A stretch of 64,000 nucleotides of DNA from CBFHND01 sp965657085 (GTDB taxonomy: Bacteria; Pseudomonadota; Alphaproteobacteria; Rhodobacterales; Rhodobacteraceae). The notes beneath the pieces are model-generated. The model ran no database searches and was not told the origin of the DNA. It was given only the letters and a program-made list of their open reading frames with translations. Location of the stretch: contig CBFHND010000016.1 of NCBI GenBank assembly GCA_965657085.1, positions 8,393 to 72,392 on the forward strand, in the 5' to 3' direction. A program made the position numbers and the translations under genes. Below are positions 9,601 to 17,279 of the stretch, in pieces (the stretch's first letter is position 1; the number at the start of each line of letters is the position of its first letter).

Positions 9601-11876
9601 ACTCCGTGCTTATCGATGCACTGGACAATGACACTGATCCGGACGGCGACGCGCTGACCATCGTGGATGCCTCTGTCCCTGCCGAGCAGGGCACCGTGGA
9701 AATCCAGGACAACAAGGTGCTGTTCACACCGGCGCTGGACTTCGAAGGCATTGCCGAAATCACGTACACCATCGAGGACCCCGACGGGTTGTCCGACACG
9801 GCCGTGATCGACGTTCTGGTGCGTGACGGTATCGTCACGGGGACGGATGATGGCGAGTTGATCGACGACACCTACATGGGTGATCCCGGCACCGACATGG
9901 TCGACAGTGGCGACAACCAGTTCTCGGATGATCCGCTGGAAGAAGACGATGACATCATCGTTGCAGGCGGCGGCGACGATACGGTTGTGGCCGGTGCTGG
10001 CGACGACACGGTATCGGGCGGCACAGGTAACGACCGTCTGCACGGTGGTCCCGGTGACGACAGCCTGTCCGGCGACGAAGGCATGGACACCATCAATGGC
10101 GGTGCTGGCGACGACACCATCGATGGCGGTGACGATGACGATGTCATCAATGGTGGCGACGGGTCCGACAGCATCTTTGGCGGTGCGGGCAATGACCTGA
10201 TCACCTCGTCCGATCCTGACAACGACACCAAGATCGACAAGGGCTATCCCGGTCTGTTCACCGGCGAAGAGGGCACGCCCGAAGCCGAGAATGAGCGCGA
10301 CTTTGTCGATGGCGGCGCGGGTGACGACACCATCAGCACCGGCGACGACCGCGACACCATCGTGGGCGGCACCGGCGACGATGTGATCGACGGCGGCATC
10401 GACGACGACGAGATCACCGGCGATGAAGGTGCAGACCGCATCGTGGGCGGTGAAGGCTCGGACGTGATCGAAGGTGGTATCGGCAACGACACCATCTATG
10501 CCGGCAATGACCCCGACCTCGGCCTCGACTTCCTGAACATCGAAGACGATGGATCAAACGAACTGGGCTTTGGGCCGGACCTGCGCACCGACAACGGGCG
10601 CGACACGGTGTTCGGTGGCGACGGCAACGATGTGATCTTTGGCGCGGACGACGACGACGTGCTTTACGGTGACGAAGGCAACGACTTCATCGACGGCCAG
10701 ATCGACGACGACGACATCTTTGGCGGCATCGGCAATGACACGCTTCTGGGCGGTCAGGGCAAGGACTCCATCGAAGGTGGCGACGGCGCCGACCTGATCG
10801 ATGGTGGACGCAACCAGGACACCATCGATGGCGGTGACGGCAACGACACCATCTTCGGCGACAACGGCAAGGATATCATCCGCGGCGGTGACGGTGACGA
10901 TGTGATCGACGGTGGCACCGGGGATGACCAGTTGTTCGGCGATGCCGGCAACGACGATATCCTTGGGTCGACTGGCGATGACACCATCGAAGGCGGGTCG
11001 GGCAACGACACCATCGACGGCGGTAACGGCGGCACGGATGTCATGTTCGGCAACGAGGACCGTGACCTGTTCATCAACGTCAGCGCCGGTGAAACCGTCG
11101 ACGGTGGTGCCGGTGGTGATGACTTCGACACGCTGGATCTGACCGGGTCTGCACCGAACAACGGTTCGTTGCAGGTGACCTTCACCAACGCGGACAGCAA
11201 CGGCAACGGCTTTGACGGCTTCGTCACCTACTTTGACGAAAACGGCGTCGAGGTCGGCACGCTTGAGTTCACCGAGATCGAGGATGTGATCCCCTGCTTC
11301 ACGCCGGGCACCCTCATCGCGACCCCGTCGGGCGAGCGCAGGGTCGAGGACCTCGAAGTGGGTGACCGGATCATCACACGCGACAATGGCATCCAGGAAA
11401 TTCGCTGGGTTGGCAAACGTGCGATGACCGGGGCCGAACTGGAGCGGGCCGCACACCTCAAGCCGGTGCTGATCCAGCAGGGCGCCTTGGGCAATGGTCT
11501 GCCCGAGCGTGACATGATGGTGTCGCCAAACCACCGCGTGCTGGTGGCCAACGACAAGACGGCGCTCTACTTCGAAGAACGCGAAGTGCTGGTCGCGGCC
11601 AAGCACCTGACCGGGCTGGACGGCGTTGACGTGGTTGATGTGTCGTGGACGACATACATCCACATCATGTTCGAACAGCACGAGGTGATCCTGTCGGATG
11701 GCGCCTGGACCGAAAGCTTCCAGCCGGGCGAACATTCGCTGGCCGGAATCGGCAATGCACAGCGCAATGAAATCTTCGAGCTCTTCCCCGAGCTGAAGAC
11801 GCGCGAAGGCATCGAGGGCTATGCATCGGCCCGCCGGTCGCTGAAAAAGCACGAGGCGAAACTTCTGACGAAGTAA
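6699..11876 (+). CDS. Giant RTX calcium-binding protein with cadherin-like repeats and C-terminal Hint domain
   Basis: A very acidic 1725-aa protein. Order of parts: an N-terminal beta domain (about 1-155); RTX nonapeptide repeats (GGxGxDxxx) near 205-246, 454-500, 644-690 and a long array near 1087-1470; three tandem cadherin/Ig-like repeats with the ANDxDxDGDxL signature at about 767-1042; and a Hint_2 domain starting at Cys1533 with the block-B histidine in VSPNHRVL. RTX repeats fold on calcium outside the cell and are usually exported by type I secretion, here without an N-terminal signal; no transporter genes are in the window. The C-terminal Hint could remove the tail by autoproteolysis (inference). 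Likely a secreted adhesin or matrix protein. Confidence 0.92.
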   Translation: MTKFIDFNDLATGTVVDNEYTSQGVTISATGGSNKAMIFDTANPTGGDNDLSTTNLGKALIISEDGDSSDPDDNGGGGTFTFMFDDPSDINRLSFLDLEEGAWVRFYDAAGNEITSVTVSATGDNGQAIVDFDVSGVTRMEVELKGSGAIDNLVYDTTSGLDGVVEGDNDANLIDAVYDEDPDGDCIDAGDAVLPGEGPNDDIVDALGGDDTVLAGAADDDVYAGSGNDSVDGGAGDDLIYGDSNYDGPNAGSTERESFEWDLAGVSDGGDLNGFTQNTGNVDVTFSILSESNGVDTEFSNDDQNVQNLDADGNPVNDNSSLDSLLGGSGKSADYQLAFSNAVEDVSFRVNDIDGDGVVRITAYDADDNPITVFLEGGENLTLLDTDGVAGNDTADSNGGYLDDDSEEYSLLVSIPGPVSRIVIEHDQDGGSNSGINITDVYYDAPVVDDGPAGDDTLDGGSGDDTIFGEEGNDVLMGGSGNDSLVGGEGDDLVVGDDGLGCLSRDDLFETRAQDISNIVLYFETDLDGEIDYSVKIDGFPDSGTSTFISNDLDDYFDQMLAYVYDENPDLAGASITAGVSIKGGVEDTKFYAVSGDTNGPLPDVGPTDNTGPGNDLELEYSDFFATYDPDAVTPPTTSDGFDDTLVGGEGNDTLVGECGNDVLTGGAGADTVLGGADSDTIFGGAGDVVDGGSGGFDVDPTLNTDYDVLDLTGQGSYVLEDVTPDGNGNGFNGTVVFVDGSGNPTGETLVFTEIEEIIGDELNRDPDAVDDSDTTDEDTSITVNLLANDSDPDGDMLTVTSATVPSDQGSLIDNGDGTVTFTPAPDFNGEATITYTISDGNGGEDTAKHVIDVTPVNDAPVANDDTDTTDEDTPVTIDVLANDTDVDGDTLTITDASVPVAQGTVDIVGNKLVFTPADDFVGEATISYTISDGNGGEDSADVTVTVNNVNEGPDAVDDDGGEVLVGNSVLIDALDNDTDPDGDALTIVDASVPAEQGTVEIQDNKVLFTPALDFEGIAEITYTIEDPDGLSDTAVIDVLVRDGIVTGTDDGELIDDTYMGDPGTDMVDSGDNQFSDDPLEEDDDIIVAGGGDDTVVAGAGDDTVSGGTGNDRLHGGPGDDSLSGDEGMDTINGGAGDDTIDGGDDDDVINGGDGSDSIFGGAGNDLITSSDPDNDTKIDKGYPGLFTGEEGTPEAENERDFVDGGAGDDTISTGDDRDTIVGGTGDDVIDGGIDDDEITGDEGADRIVGGEGSDVIEGGIGNDTIYAGNDPDLGLDFLNIEDDGSNELGFGPDLRTDNGRDTVFGGDGNDVIFGADDDDVLYGDEGNDFIDGQIDDDDIFGGIGNDTLLGGQGKDSIEGGDGADLIDGGRNQDTIDGGDGNDTIFGDNGKDIIRGGDGDDVIDGGTGDDQLFGDAGNDDILGSTGDDTIEGGSGNDTIDGGNGGTDVMFGNEDRDLFINVSAGETVDGGAGGDDFDTLDLTGSAPNNGSLQVTFTNADSNGNGFDGFVTYFDENGVEVGTLEFTEIEDVIPCFTPGTLIATPSGERRVEDLEVGDRIITRDNGIQEIRWVGKRAMTGAELERAAHLKPVLIQQGALGNGLPERDMMVSPNHRVLVANDKTALYFEEREVLVAAKHLTGLDGVDVVDVSWTTYIHIMFEQHEVILSDGAWTESFQPGEHSLAGIGNAQRNEIFELFPELKTREGIEGYASARRSLKKHEAKLLTK

Positions 11877-11906
11877 GCGCAAAGCGCCTACCCAATATGC
11901 AGCTTT

Positions 11907-11930
11907 CCCGCGCGAGGCGATTCGCGCGGG
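11907..11930 (+). terminator. Hairpin after the giant RTX gene
   Basis: A perfect 9-bp stem, CCCGCGCGA with TCGCGCGGG, around a 6-base loop, 31 bases after the stop codon. No T-run follows, so Rho-independent termination is only probable. Confidence 0.5.
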
Positions 11931-12023
11931 ACGGGAAAACGGTGCAGGGGGCTGCATCGTTTTCTGCGTTCAAAGCATGGAAACCGGCGACATTGTTCTC
12001 AGACTGGAAACGGTGATGCGGTC

Positions 12024-12047
12024 AAATGGCATGAATTTGCGCCATTT
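12024..12047. promoter_or_regulatory. Inverted repeat upstream of the second RTX/Hint gene
   Basis: AAATGGC and GCCATTT form perfect 7-bp arms separated by 10 bases, a helical-turn spacing typical of dimeric regulator sites. It lies 118 bp upstream of the start at 12166 in a 289-bp intergenic region. No regulator can be assigned. Confidence 0.35.
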
Positions 12048-12165
12048 TAACCGTATGGGGAGTTCCTGACCGGTTTCCCCGCCAAATCGCCTACAACTTG
12101 CGCTAGTTATGCTTCATATCCGCCGGAAAATGTGGGGATGACGTATTCGTAAAAGGTGAGCTGCC

Positions 12166-14025
12166 ATGGCTGTAATCAACGGTACTTCGAACAACGACAC
12201 TTTGCCCGGAACCAATGACAACGACACGATCACCGCACTTGGTGGTCAGGATGTCGTGTCAGGTGAGGGGGGTGATGATGTCATCGATGGTGGTGATGGC
12301 AATGATCTGCTGTTTGGTGACGTGGGCGAGGGCACGGCACCCGGCAACGACGCTACGCCCCTGTTCCTGAGCAATTCCAATTTTGTCTCGGAAACCTATT
12401 CGGGCAACAACGCCAGCGCTGGCGATTCCGCCGTGTACCGCAATGTGGCGCAACTGGAAGATGGCACCCAGGTCTGGGGGCGTCTGGTTCTGGTGTCCAA
12501 AAGCGATTCACGCCTGACGGTGGACATGTCCGGCGGCACCGGCTCGGAAATCCTGATGAACGGGCGCGGCACGGGTGATACGGCCGATTTCCGCTTTGAA
12601 TTCTTCGACCCGACCACGGGCGACCCGGTTGCTTTGAACTCGGTGGCGACGTTCAATGACCTGGACCGCAACAGTTCGGTCACCGACCGCGAGGCGGTCA
12701 CCCTGCAGGCCAGCAGCTTTTCCGCCTTTGGCGTATCCTCGGACACATCGCTGGACGTCACCACCGGCGCGGGCACTGTCACTGCGGCAGGCACCGAAGG
12801 CAATTCGCCGTCTGATCAGGACGCATGGTTCAGCGCGGAATTCGAAAACCGCACGTTTATCGAATTCACGCTGGAAGCGCGCAGCACCAATTCGGGCTTC
12901 ACGTTCTCGGGCGATCTGATCGACGACGCGGTTGTTACCCCCATCGAGGCGGGCGATGACACCATCGAAGGCGGGTCCGGGCAGGACACGATCTTTGGTC
13001 AGGGCGGCGATGACAGCCTGTCGGGCGGCCAGGGCGACGACAGCATCGACGGCGGAGAAGGTTCGGACACGCTGGAAGGCGGGCAGGGACAGGATCAGCT
13101 GTTCGGCGGTGCGGGCGAGGACACGATCACCGGCGGCGAAGGCAACGACAGCGCCTTCGGCGGCGACGGATCGGACCTGATCGTATCTGGCGCGGGCAAC
13201 GATTTCGCCGATGGCGGTCAGGCCAGCGACCGTTTCACCTTTGATGCCGCTGGCAACCACACCATCGTCGGCGGTGAAGATGCCGATGGCAGTGACATCG
13301 ACATTCTGGACCTGTCGGGCCAACGCACGAACATCATCCAGACCGGGCCGGAATCGGGCCGCGTCGAGTTTCTGGACGAGAATGGCAACATCACCGGCCG
13401 GATGGACTATTCCGAGATCGAACAGGTCATCATCTGTTTCACCCCCGGCACCCGCATCGCCACGCAGCGCGGTGAAGTGGCGGTGGAAAGCCTGCTGGCG
13501 GGCGACAAGGTCTTTACCCGCGACAACGGCATTCAGCCTGTGCGCTGGGTGGGGCGGCGCGATCTGGGCGCGCAGGATCTGGCGGCCACGCCCGAATTCA
13601 ACCCGGTGATGATCCGGCAGGGGGCCTTGGGCAAGGGTTTGCCCGAACGCGACATGCTGGTCAGCCCCAACCACCGGATGCTTTTGACCTCCGATCTGGC
13701 CGAGATCATGTTCGAAGAACGTGAAGTGCTGGTCGCGGCCAAGCATCTGACGGGCCTTGAAGGGGTCGATCAGGTTGCGGCAACCGGTGTCAGCTATGTG
13801 CACCTGATGTTCGACTATCACGAGGTCATTCTGGCCGATGGTGCATGGACGGAAAGCTTCCAGCCCGGCGATCACTCGATGAAGGGCATCGGCGCGGAAC
13901 AACGGTCGGAAATCCTGTCGCTGTTCCCTGAACTCGAAACCCTTGCCGGGATCGAGGACTATTCAGCGGCGCGCCGGTCGCTCAAGGGCTTTGAGGCGCG
14001 GCTTTTGACAGATCAGTTGCGTTGA
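12166..14025 (+). CDS. RTX calcium-binding protein with C-terminal Hint domain
   Basis: A 619-aa acidic protein. RTX repeats lie near residues 20-45 and 262-350, a beta-rich domain between them (about 60-250), and a Hint_2 domain begins at Cys424 (CFTPGTRI) with VSPNHRML as block B. Its Hint domain is close to that of the preceding 1725-aa protein (both contain FEEREVLVAAKHLTGL and AWTESFQPG), so the two are paralogues arranged in tandem. AGGTGAG precedes the ATG. Expected to be exported by a type I system encoded elsewhere and to bind calcium outside the cell. Its end overlaps the convergent gene at 14013 by 13 bp. Confidence 0.92.
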   Translation: MAVINGTSNNDTLPGTNDNDTITALGGQDVVSGEGGDDVIDGGDGNDLLFGDVGEGTAPGNDATPLFLSNSNFVSETYSGNNASAGDSAVYRNVAQLEDGTQVWGRLVLVSKSDSRLTVDMSGGTGSEILMNGRGTGDTADFRFEFFDPTTGDPVALNSVATFNDLDRNSSVTDREAVTLQASSFSAFGVSSDTSLDVTTGAGTVTAAGTEGNSPSDQDAWFSAEFENRTFIEFTLEARSTNSGFTFSGDLIDDAVVTPIEAGDDTIEGGSGQDTIFGQGGDDSLSGGQGDDSIDGGEGSDTLEGGQGQDQLFGGAGEDTITGGEGNDSAFGGDGSDLIVSGAGNDFADGGQASDRFTFDAAGNHTIVGGEDADGSDIDILDLSGQRTNIIQTGPESGRVEFLDENGNITGRMDYSEIEQVIICFTPGTRIATQRGEVAVESLLAGDKVFTRDNGIQPVRWVGRRDLGAQDLAATPEFNPVMIRQGALGKGLPERDMLVSPNHRMLLTSDLAEIMFEEREVLVAAKHLTGLEGVDQVAATGVSYVHLMFDYHEVILADGAWTESFQPGDHSMKGIGAEQRSEILSLFPELETLAGIEDYSAARRSLKGFEARLLTDQLR

Positions 14026-14630
14026 GCCGCACGCCATGCGGCCCAGTCTTCGGGCGTATCCAGATCATTGCGCGCGCGTGTGCCGGGCAGGGTGACAAGG
14101 TGCACCCGGTCGCCTGCAGCCGCGACCACTTCGTGCCCGCCACCATCGCCTGACAGGCTCTGAAACGCACCGAAAAGCGGTGCGGCAAAGACGATGGGAT
14201 GGCCCGGCGCGCCGTCCTCGGTGGTGCCGCGCCAGATCAGTGTTTCGCTGTCCGGATCGACCGCCGACAAGACCGTGCGCAGATCGTCGGCGGTCAAATC
14301 GGGCAAATCCGCCAAAAGCAGCATCGCGGCGGGCGTCCCGGCTGGCAGGGCGGCAAAGGCGGCCTTGAGCGAATGGGGCATGCCAAGGGCTGCATCCGGC
14401 ACCACGACGCGCTGCACATTGCAACCGTCCAATGCGTCGTGCCTTGGATGAGGTGGCGGCGGCAAGGCGACGCAGACCGTTTTTGACACCTCCAGCGCCA
14501 TGTCCGCCTGTCGGCGGATCAGCGGCGCGCCGTCCACATCTTCCATCAGCTTGTCGCGCCCGCGCATGCGCGCGGACTGACCGGCGGCCAGCAGGATGAT
14601 CGGGATGCTTTGGGCGGGGCGGTGGGTCAT
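14013..14630 (-). CDS. MobA/MocA-like nucleotidyltransferase
   Basis: A 205-aa NTP-transferase fold protein. The nucleotide-binding signature LLAAGQSARMRGRDKL is at residues 13-28 and a metal-binding LADLPDL near 106-112. This is the pattern of molybdenum cofactor guanylyl/cytidylyltransferases and related enzymes that activate a phosphorylated substrate with CTP or GTP. It starts 12 bp after the stop of the dehydrogenase gene upstream (AAGGTGG ribosome-binding site), so the two are probably cotranscribed. No molybdoenzyme is present in the window, so the cofactor role is only a family-level inference. Confidence 0.8.
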   Translation of the reverse strand: MTHRPAQSIPIILLAAGQSARMRGRDKLMEDVDGAPLIRRQADMALEVSKTVCVALPPPPHPRHDALDGCNVQRVVVPDAALGMPHSLKAAFAALPAGTPAAMLLLADLPDLTADDLRTVLSAVDPDSETLIWRGTTEDGAPGHPIVFAAPLFGAFQSLSGDGGGHEVVAAAGDRVHLVTLPGTRARNDLDTPEDWAAWRAAQRN

Positions 14631-14642
14631 GCCCCACCTTAC

Positions 14643-17060
14643 CTAGCCGCGCATGCGGGCGCCATCGGGATCAAACGGCGTTTCGGTGACCACCTGCGCC
14701 GGGCGCATCTGGCCAAGGATCTCGATCTCGACGGCGAGACCTTCGGCAATGCGGTCACTGGGCAGGAACCCAAGTGCGACGGATTGCCCGGAATGGTGCG
14801 AATAGCCGCCCGAGGTGCAAAAGCCCACGACCGCACCGTCCAGCCATATCGGCTCATAGCCCTGCACATCCGCGTCGTCTGCTTCCACGACAAAGGCCAC
14901 CAGCTTGCGCGCGGTGCCATTGGCGCGTTCGGCCTCCGCCGCCGCACGACCGATGAAGTCCGTGTTCTTCTTGAAGCTGATGAACCGATCAAGCCCGGTT
15001 TCCGCCGCCGTGTAGTCCGGCGAGAATTCTGACAGCCAGGAGCCGAAGAACTTGTCAAGCCGCAGCGACATCATCGCCCGCATCCCGAAGGGGACCATGC
15101 CGTGCGCTTGCCCCGCGTTCCACAGGGTCCACCACAGCGCGCGCTGGCCCATGGGATCGCAATAAATCTCGAACCCCAGGTCGCCGGTATAGCTGACCCG
15201 CTGCACGATGCAGTCGGTCATGCCCACGGTCATGCGCGCCACGTCGAGGAATTTCATCTCTGACACATCCGTCAGGGTACAGGCGGCCAGCACCTCGCGC
15301 GCCTTTGGGCCCGCGATCTGAAAGCCGTTGCGCTGGTCCGAGATGTTGTCGACCGTCACGCCATCCTCAAGGTTTTGAAGGAACCAGCGGTAGTGATAGG
15401 CTTGGCTGCCGTAGGAGGCGGTCAGCTGGAATTCCTCCTCCGACAGGCAGGACATGGTGAAATCACCGATCAGCTTACCCTTGGGCGACAACATCGGCGT
15501 GAGGCTGAGCCGCCCCGGCTGTGGCACACGGCCTGCCATGATCCGGTCCAGCCACGCACGCGCCTTGGGGCCCTTCACAAGGTATTTGCCAAAGTTGTGC
15601 ACCTCGTTGATGCCCACGCCCGCACGCACGCCGCGCACCTCGCGGCCCGTGGCGGCAAAGGCGTCCGAGCGGCGGAAGGACGGCGTCTCATAGGTCGGCT
15701 CACCGTCTTGGGCAAAGTAGTTGGCCACTTCCAACCCGAACTGGTGGCCCCAGACCGCGCCCATGTCGGAAAAGATATCGTACATCGGCGTGGTGCGGTT
15801 GGGACGTGCAGCGGGCAATTCTTCGTTGGGGTAGGCTACGGAAAAGCGTTTCTGATAGTTCTCGATAACCTTGGGCAGAGTGTAGCCGGGGCTGATCCAG
15901 TCACCGAAACGCGCCACGTCCATGGCCGTCACATCGCGCTCCGGTTCGCCCTCGACCATCCATTGCGCCAGCATCAGGCCCACGCCGCCGCCTTGGCTGA
16001 AGCCCGCCATGACCCCGCAGGCGGACCAGTAGTTGCGCATCCCCGGCACCGGACCCACCAGCGGATTGCCGTCGGGGGCGAAGGTGAAGGGGCCGTGGAT
16101 CACGTTCTTGACGCCCGCCTGTTCCAGTGCGGGGAAGCGGTTGTAGGCAAATGCAATGCTGTCCTCGATCTTGTCGAAATCATCGGCCAGCAGTTCCTGT
16201 CCGAAAGACCACGCTGTGCCGCCCACGGCCCATGGGCGGCAGGTCTGTTCGTAAAAGCCGATGCACAGGCCCTTGCCCTCGGCCCGCAGATAGCTTTCCC
16301 CGGCGGGGTCCATCACATGCGGGTGTTCGGTGCCACTGGCCAGCATCTCGGCCACCAGCGGCACTTCTTCGGTGATCAGGTACTGGTGTTCCATCGGGTG
16401 TAGCGGGAAATAGACGCCAGCCATCGCGCCCACTTCGCGCGCCCAGAGGCCGCCGGCGTTGACAACGTGTTCGGCGTGGATCGTGCCCTTGTCGGTGACA
16501 ACGTCCCATGTGCCATCGGCGCGCTGGTTGGTTTCGCGCACCATCGTGTGGGTGTAAATCTCGGCCCCGCCCATGCGCGCGGCCTTGGCGTAGGCGTGGG
16601 TGGTCCCGGACGGATCAAGGTGGCCATCAAGCGGATCGTAAAGCGCGCCGATAATGCCATCGGTGTTGGTGACGGGCGCGATCTTCTTGATCTCTTCGGG
16701 TCCGACAATTTCGGTCTCCAACCCCATGAAGCGGTGCTTGGCCCGTTCGGCCAGCAGCATGTCGAACCGGTCCTGATTGTCGGCCAGCGTCACACCACCC
16801 ACGTGATGCAGCCCGCAGGACATGCCGGTGATCTCTTCGAGTTCCTTGTAAAGCCGGATGGTATAGCCCTGAAGGGCGGCCATGTTGGTGTCGCCGTTGA
16901 GCGTGTGAAACCCGCCCGCCGCGTGCCATGTGCTGCCTGAGGTCAGTTCCGACCGTTCCAGCAAGATGACATCGGACCAGCCCAGCTTGGTCAGGTGATA
17001 GAGTACCGAGGCGCCGACAACGCCGCCTCCGATGATGGCAACTCGGGTGGTGGTTTTCAT
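14643..17060 (-). CDS. FAD-dependent dimethylglycine/sarcosine dehydrogenase-like protein with GcvT domain
   Basis: An 805-aa two-part enzyme. The N-terminal half is a DAO-type FAD oxidoreductase (GGGVVGAS dinucleotide motif, residues 11-18) with the TWHAAG motif containing His46, the position that carries covalent FAD in dimethylglycine and sarcosine dehydrogenases. The C-terminal half (about 415-800) is an aminomethyltransferase (GcvT) domain with the YTGDLGFE folate-site motif. Such proteins demethylate N-methylated glycines or related osmolytes and pass the one-carbon unit to tetrahydrofolate. Roseobacters carry several paralogues and the exact substrate cannot be read from sequence. It is divergent from a close paralogue at 17280. 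Confidence 0.9.
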   Translation of the reverse strand: MKTTTRVAIIGGGVVGASVLYHLTKLGWSDVILLERSELTSGSTWHAAGGFHTLNGDTNMAALQGYTIRLYKELEEITGMSCGLHHVGGVTLADNQDRFDMLLAERAKHRFMGLETEIVGPEEIKKIAPVTNTDGIIGALYDPLDGHLDPSGTTHAYAKAARMGGAEIYTHTMVRETNQRADGTWDVVTDKGTIHAEHVVNAGGLWAREVGAMAGVYFPLHPMEHQYLITEEVPLVAEMLASGTEHPHVMDPAGESYLRAEGKGLCIGFYEQTCRPWAVGGTAWSFGQELLADDFDKIEDSIAFAYNRFPALEQAGVKNVIHGPFTFAPDGNPLVGPVPGMRNYWSACGVMAGFSQGGGVGLMLAQWMVEGEPERDVTAMDVARFGDWISPGYTLPKVIENYQKRFSVAYPNEELPAARPNRTTPMYDIFSDMGAVWGHQFGLEVANYFAQDGEPTYETPSFRRSDAFAATGREVRGVRAGVGINEVHNFGKYLVKGPKARAWLDRIMAGRVPQPGRLSLTPMLSPKGKLIGDFTMSCLSEEEFQLTASYGSQAYHYRWFLQNLEDGVTVDNISDQRNGFQIAGPKAREVLAACTLTDVSEMKFLDVARMTVGMTDCIVQRVSYTGDLGFEIYCDPMGQRALWWTLWNAGQAHGMVPFGMRAMMSLRLDKFFGSWLSEFSPDYTAAETGLDRFISFKKNTDFIGRAAAEAERANGTARKLVAFVVEADDADVQGYEPIWLDGAVVGFCTSGGYSHHSGQSVALGFLPSDRIAEGLAVEIEILGQMRPAQVVTETPFDPDGARMRG

Positions 17061-17103
17061 GGATCATCCCCTTTGCTTGGGCGGCGAACCGGCCCTTCGG
17101 GGA

Positions 17104-17125
17104 GAGTTTATTTGGCAAGATGAAG
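17104..17125 (+). repeat. Dispersed 22-bp intergenic motif, copy 1
   Basis: A 22-base word starting GAGTTTATTT and ending GGCAAGATGAAG, in the 219-bp region between the two divergent oxidoreductase genes, just after a small CCCTTCGGGG hairpin. It is identical, in the opposite orientation, to 35092-35113, and a diverged copy lies at 53244-53265. Confidence 0.75.
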
Positions 17126-17279
17126 TGGACGGATGTGCGTATGCGACGGATGCTGTCGCGTTCAGATGATTGGGCGGAAATGGCGATGAAACGACAAGGA
17201 ATGTCGTGGCTTGGCTATTCGCGGCAGGCGGATAGGCGCAGGGTGGGCGCAACGGTTAACTGGAACAGGCTCAATCTTC

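Noticed and set aside
9961..11110. Regularly repeated DNA that could be mistaken for a CRISPR or satellite array
   Set aside because: The periodicity is that of 27-bp RTX nonapeptide codons within an open frame; repeats vary and there are no spacers.
8922..11957. Long antisense frames (373 and 467 codons) under the giant RTX gene
   Set aside because: They arise from the Asp/Gly codon periodicity of the RTX repeats; no ribosome-binding sites or plausible domains.
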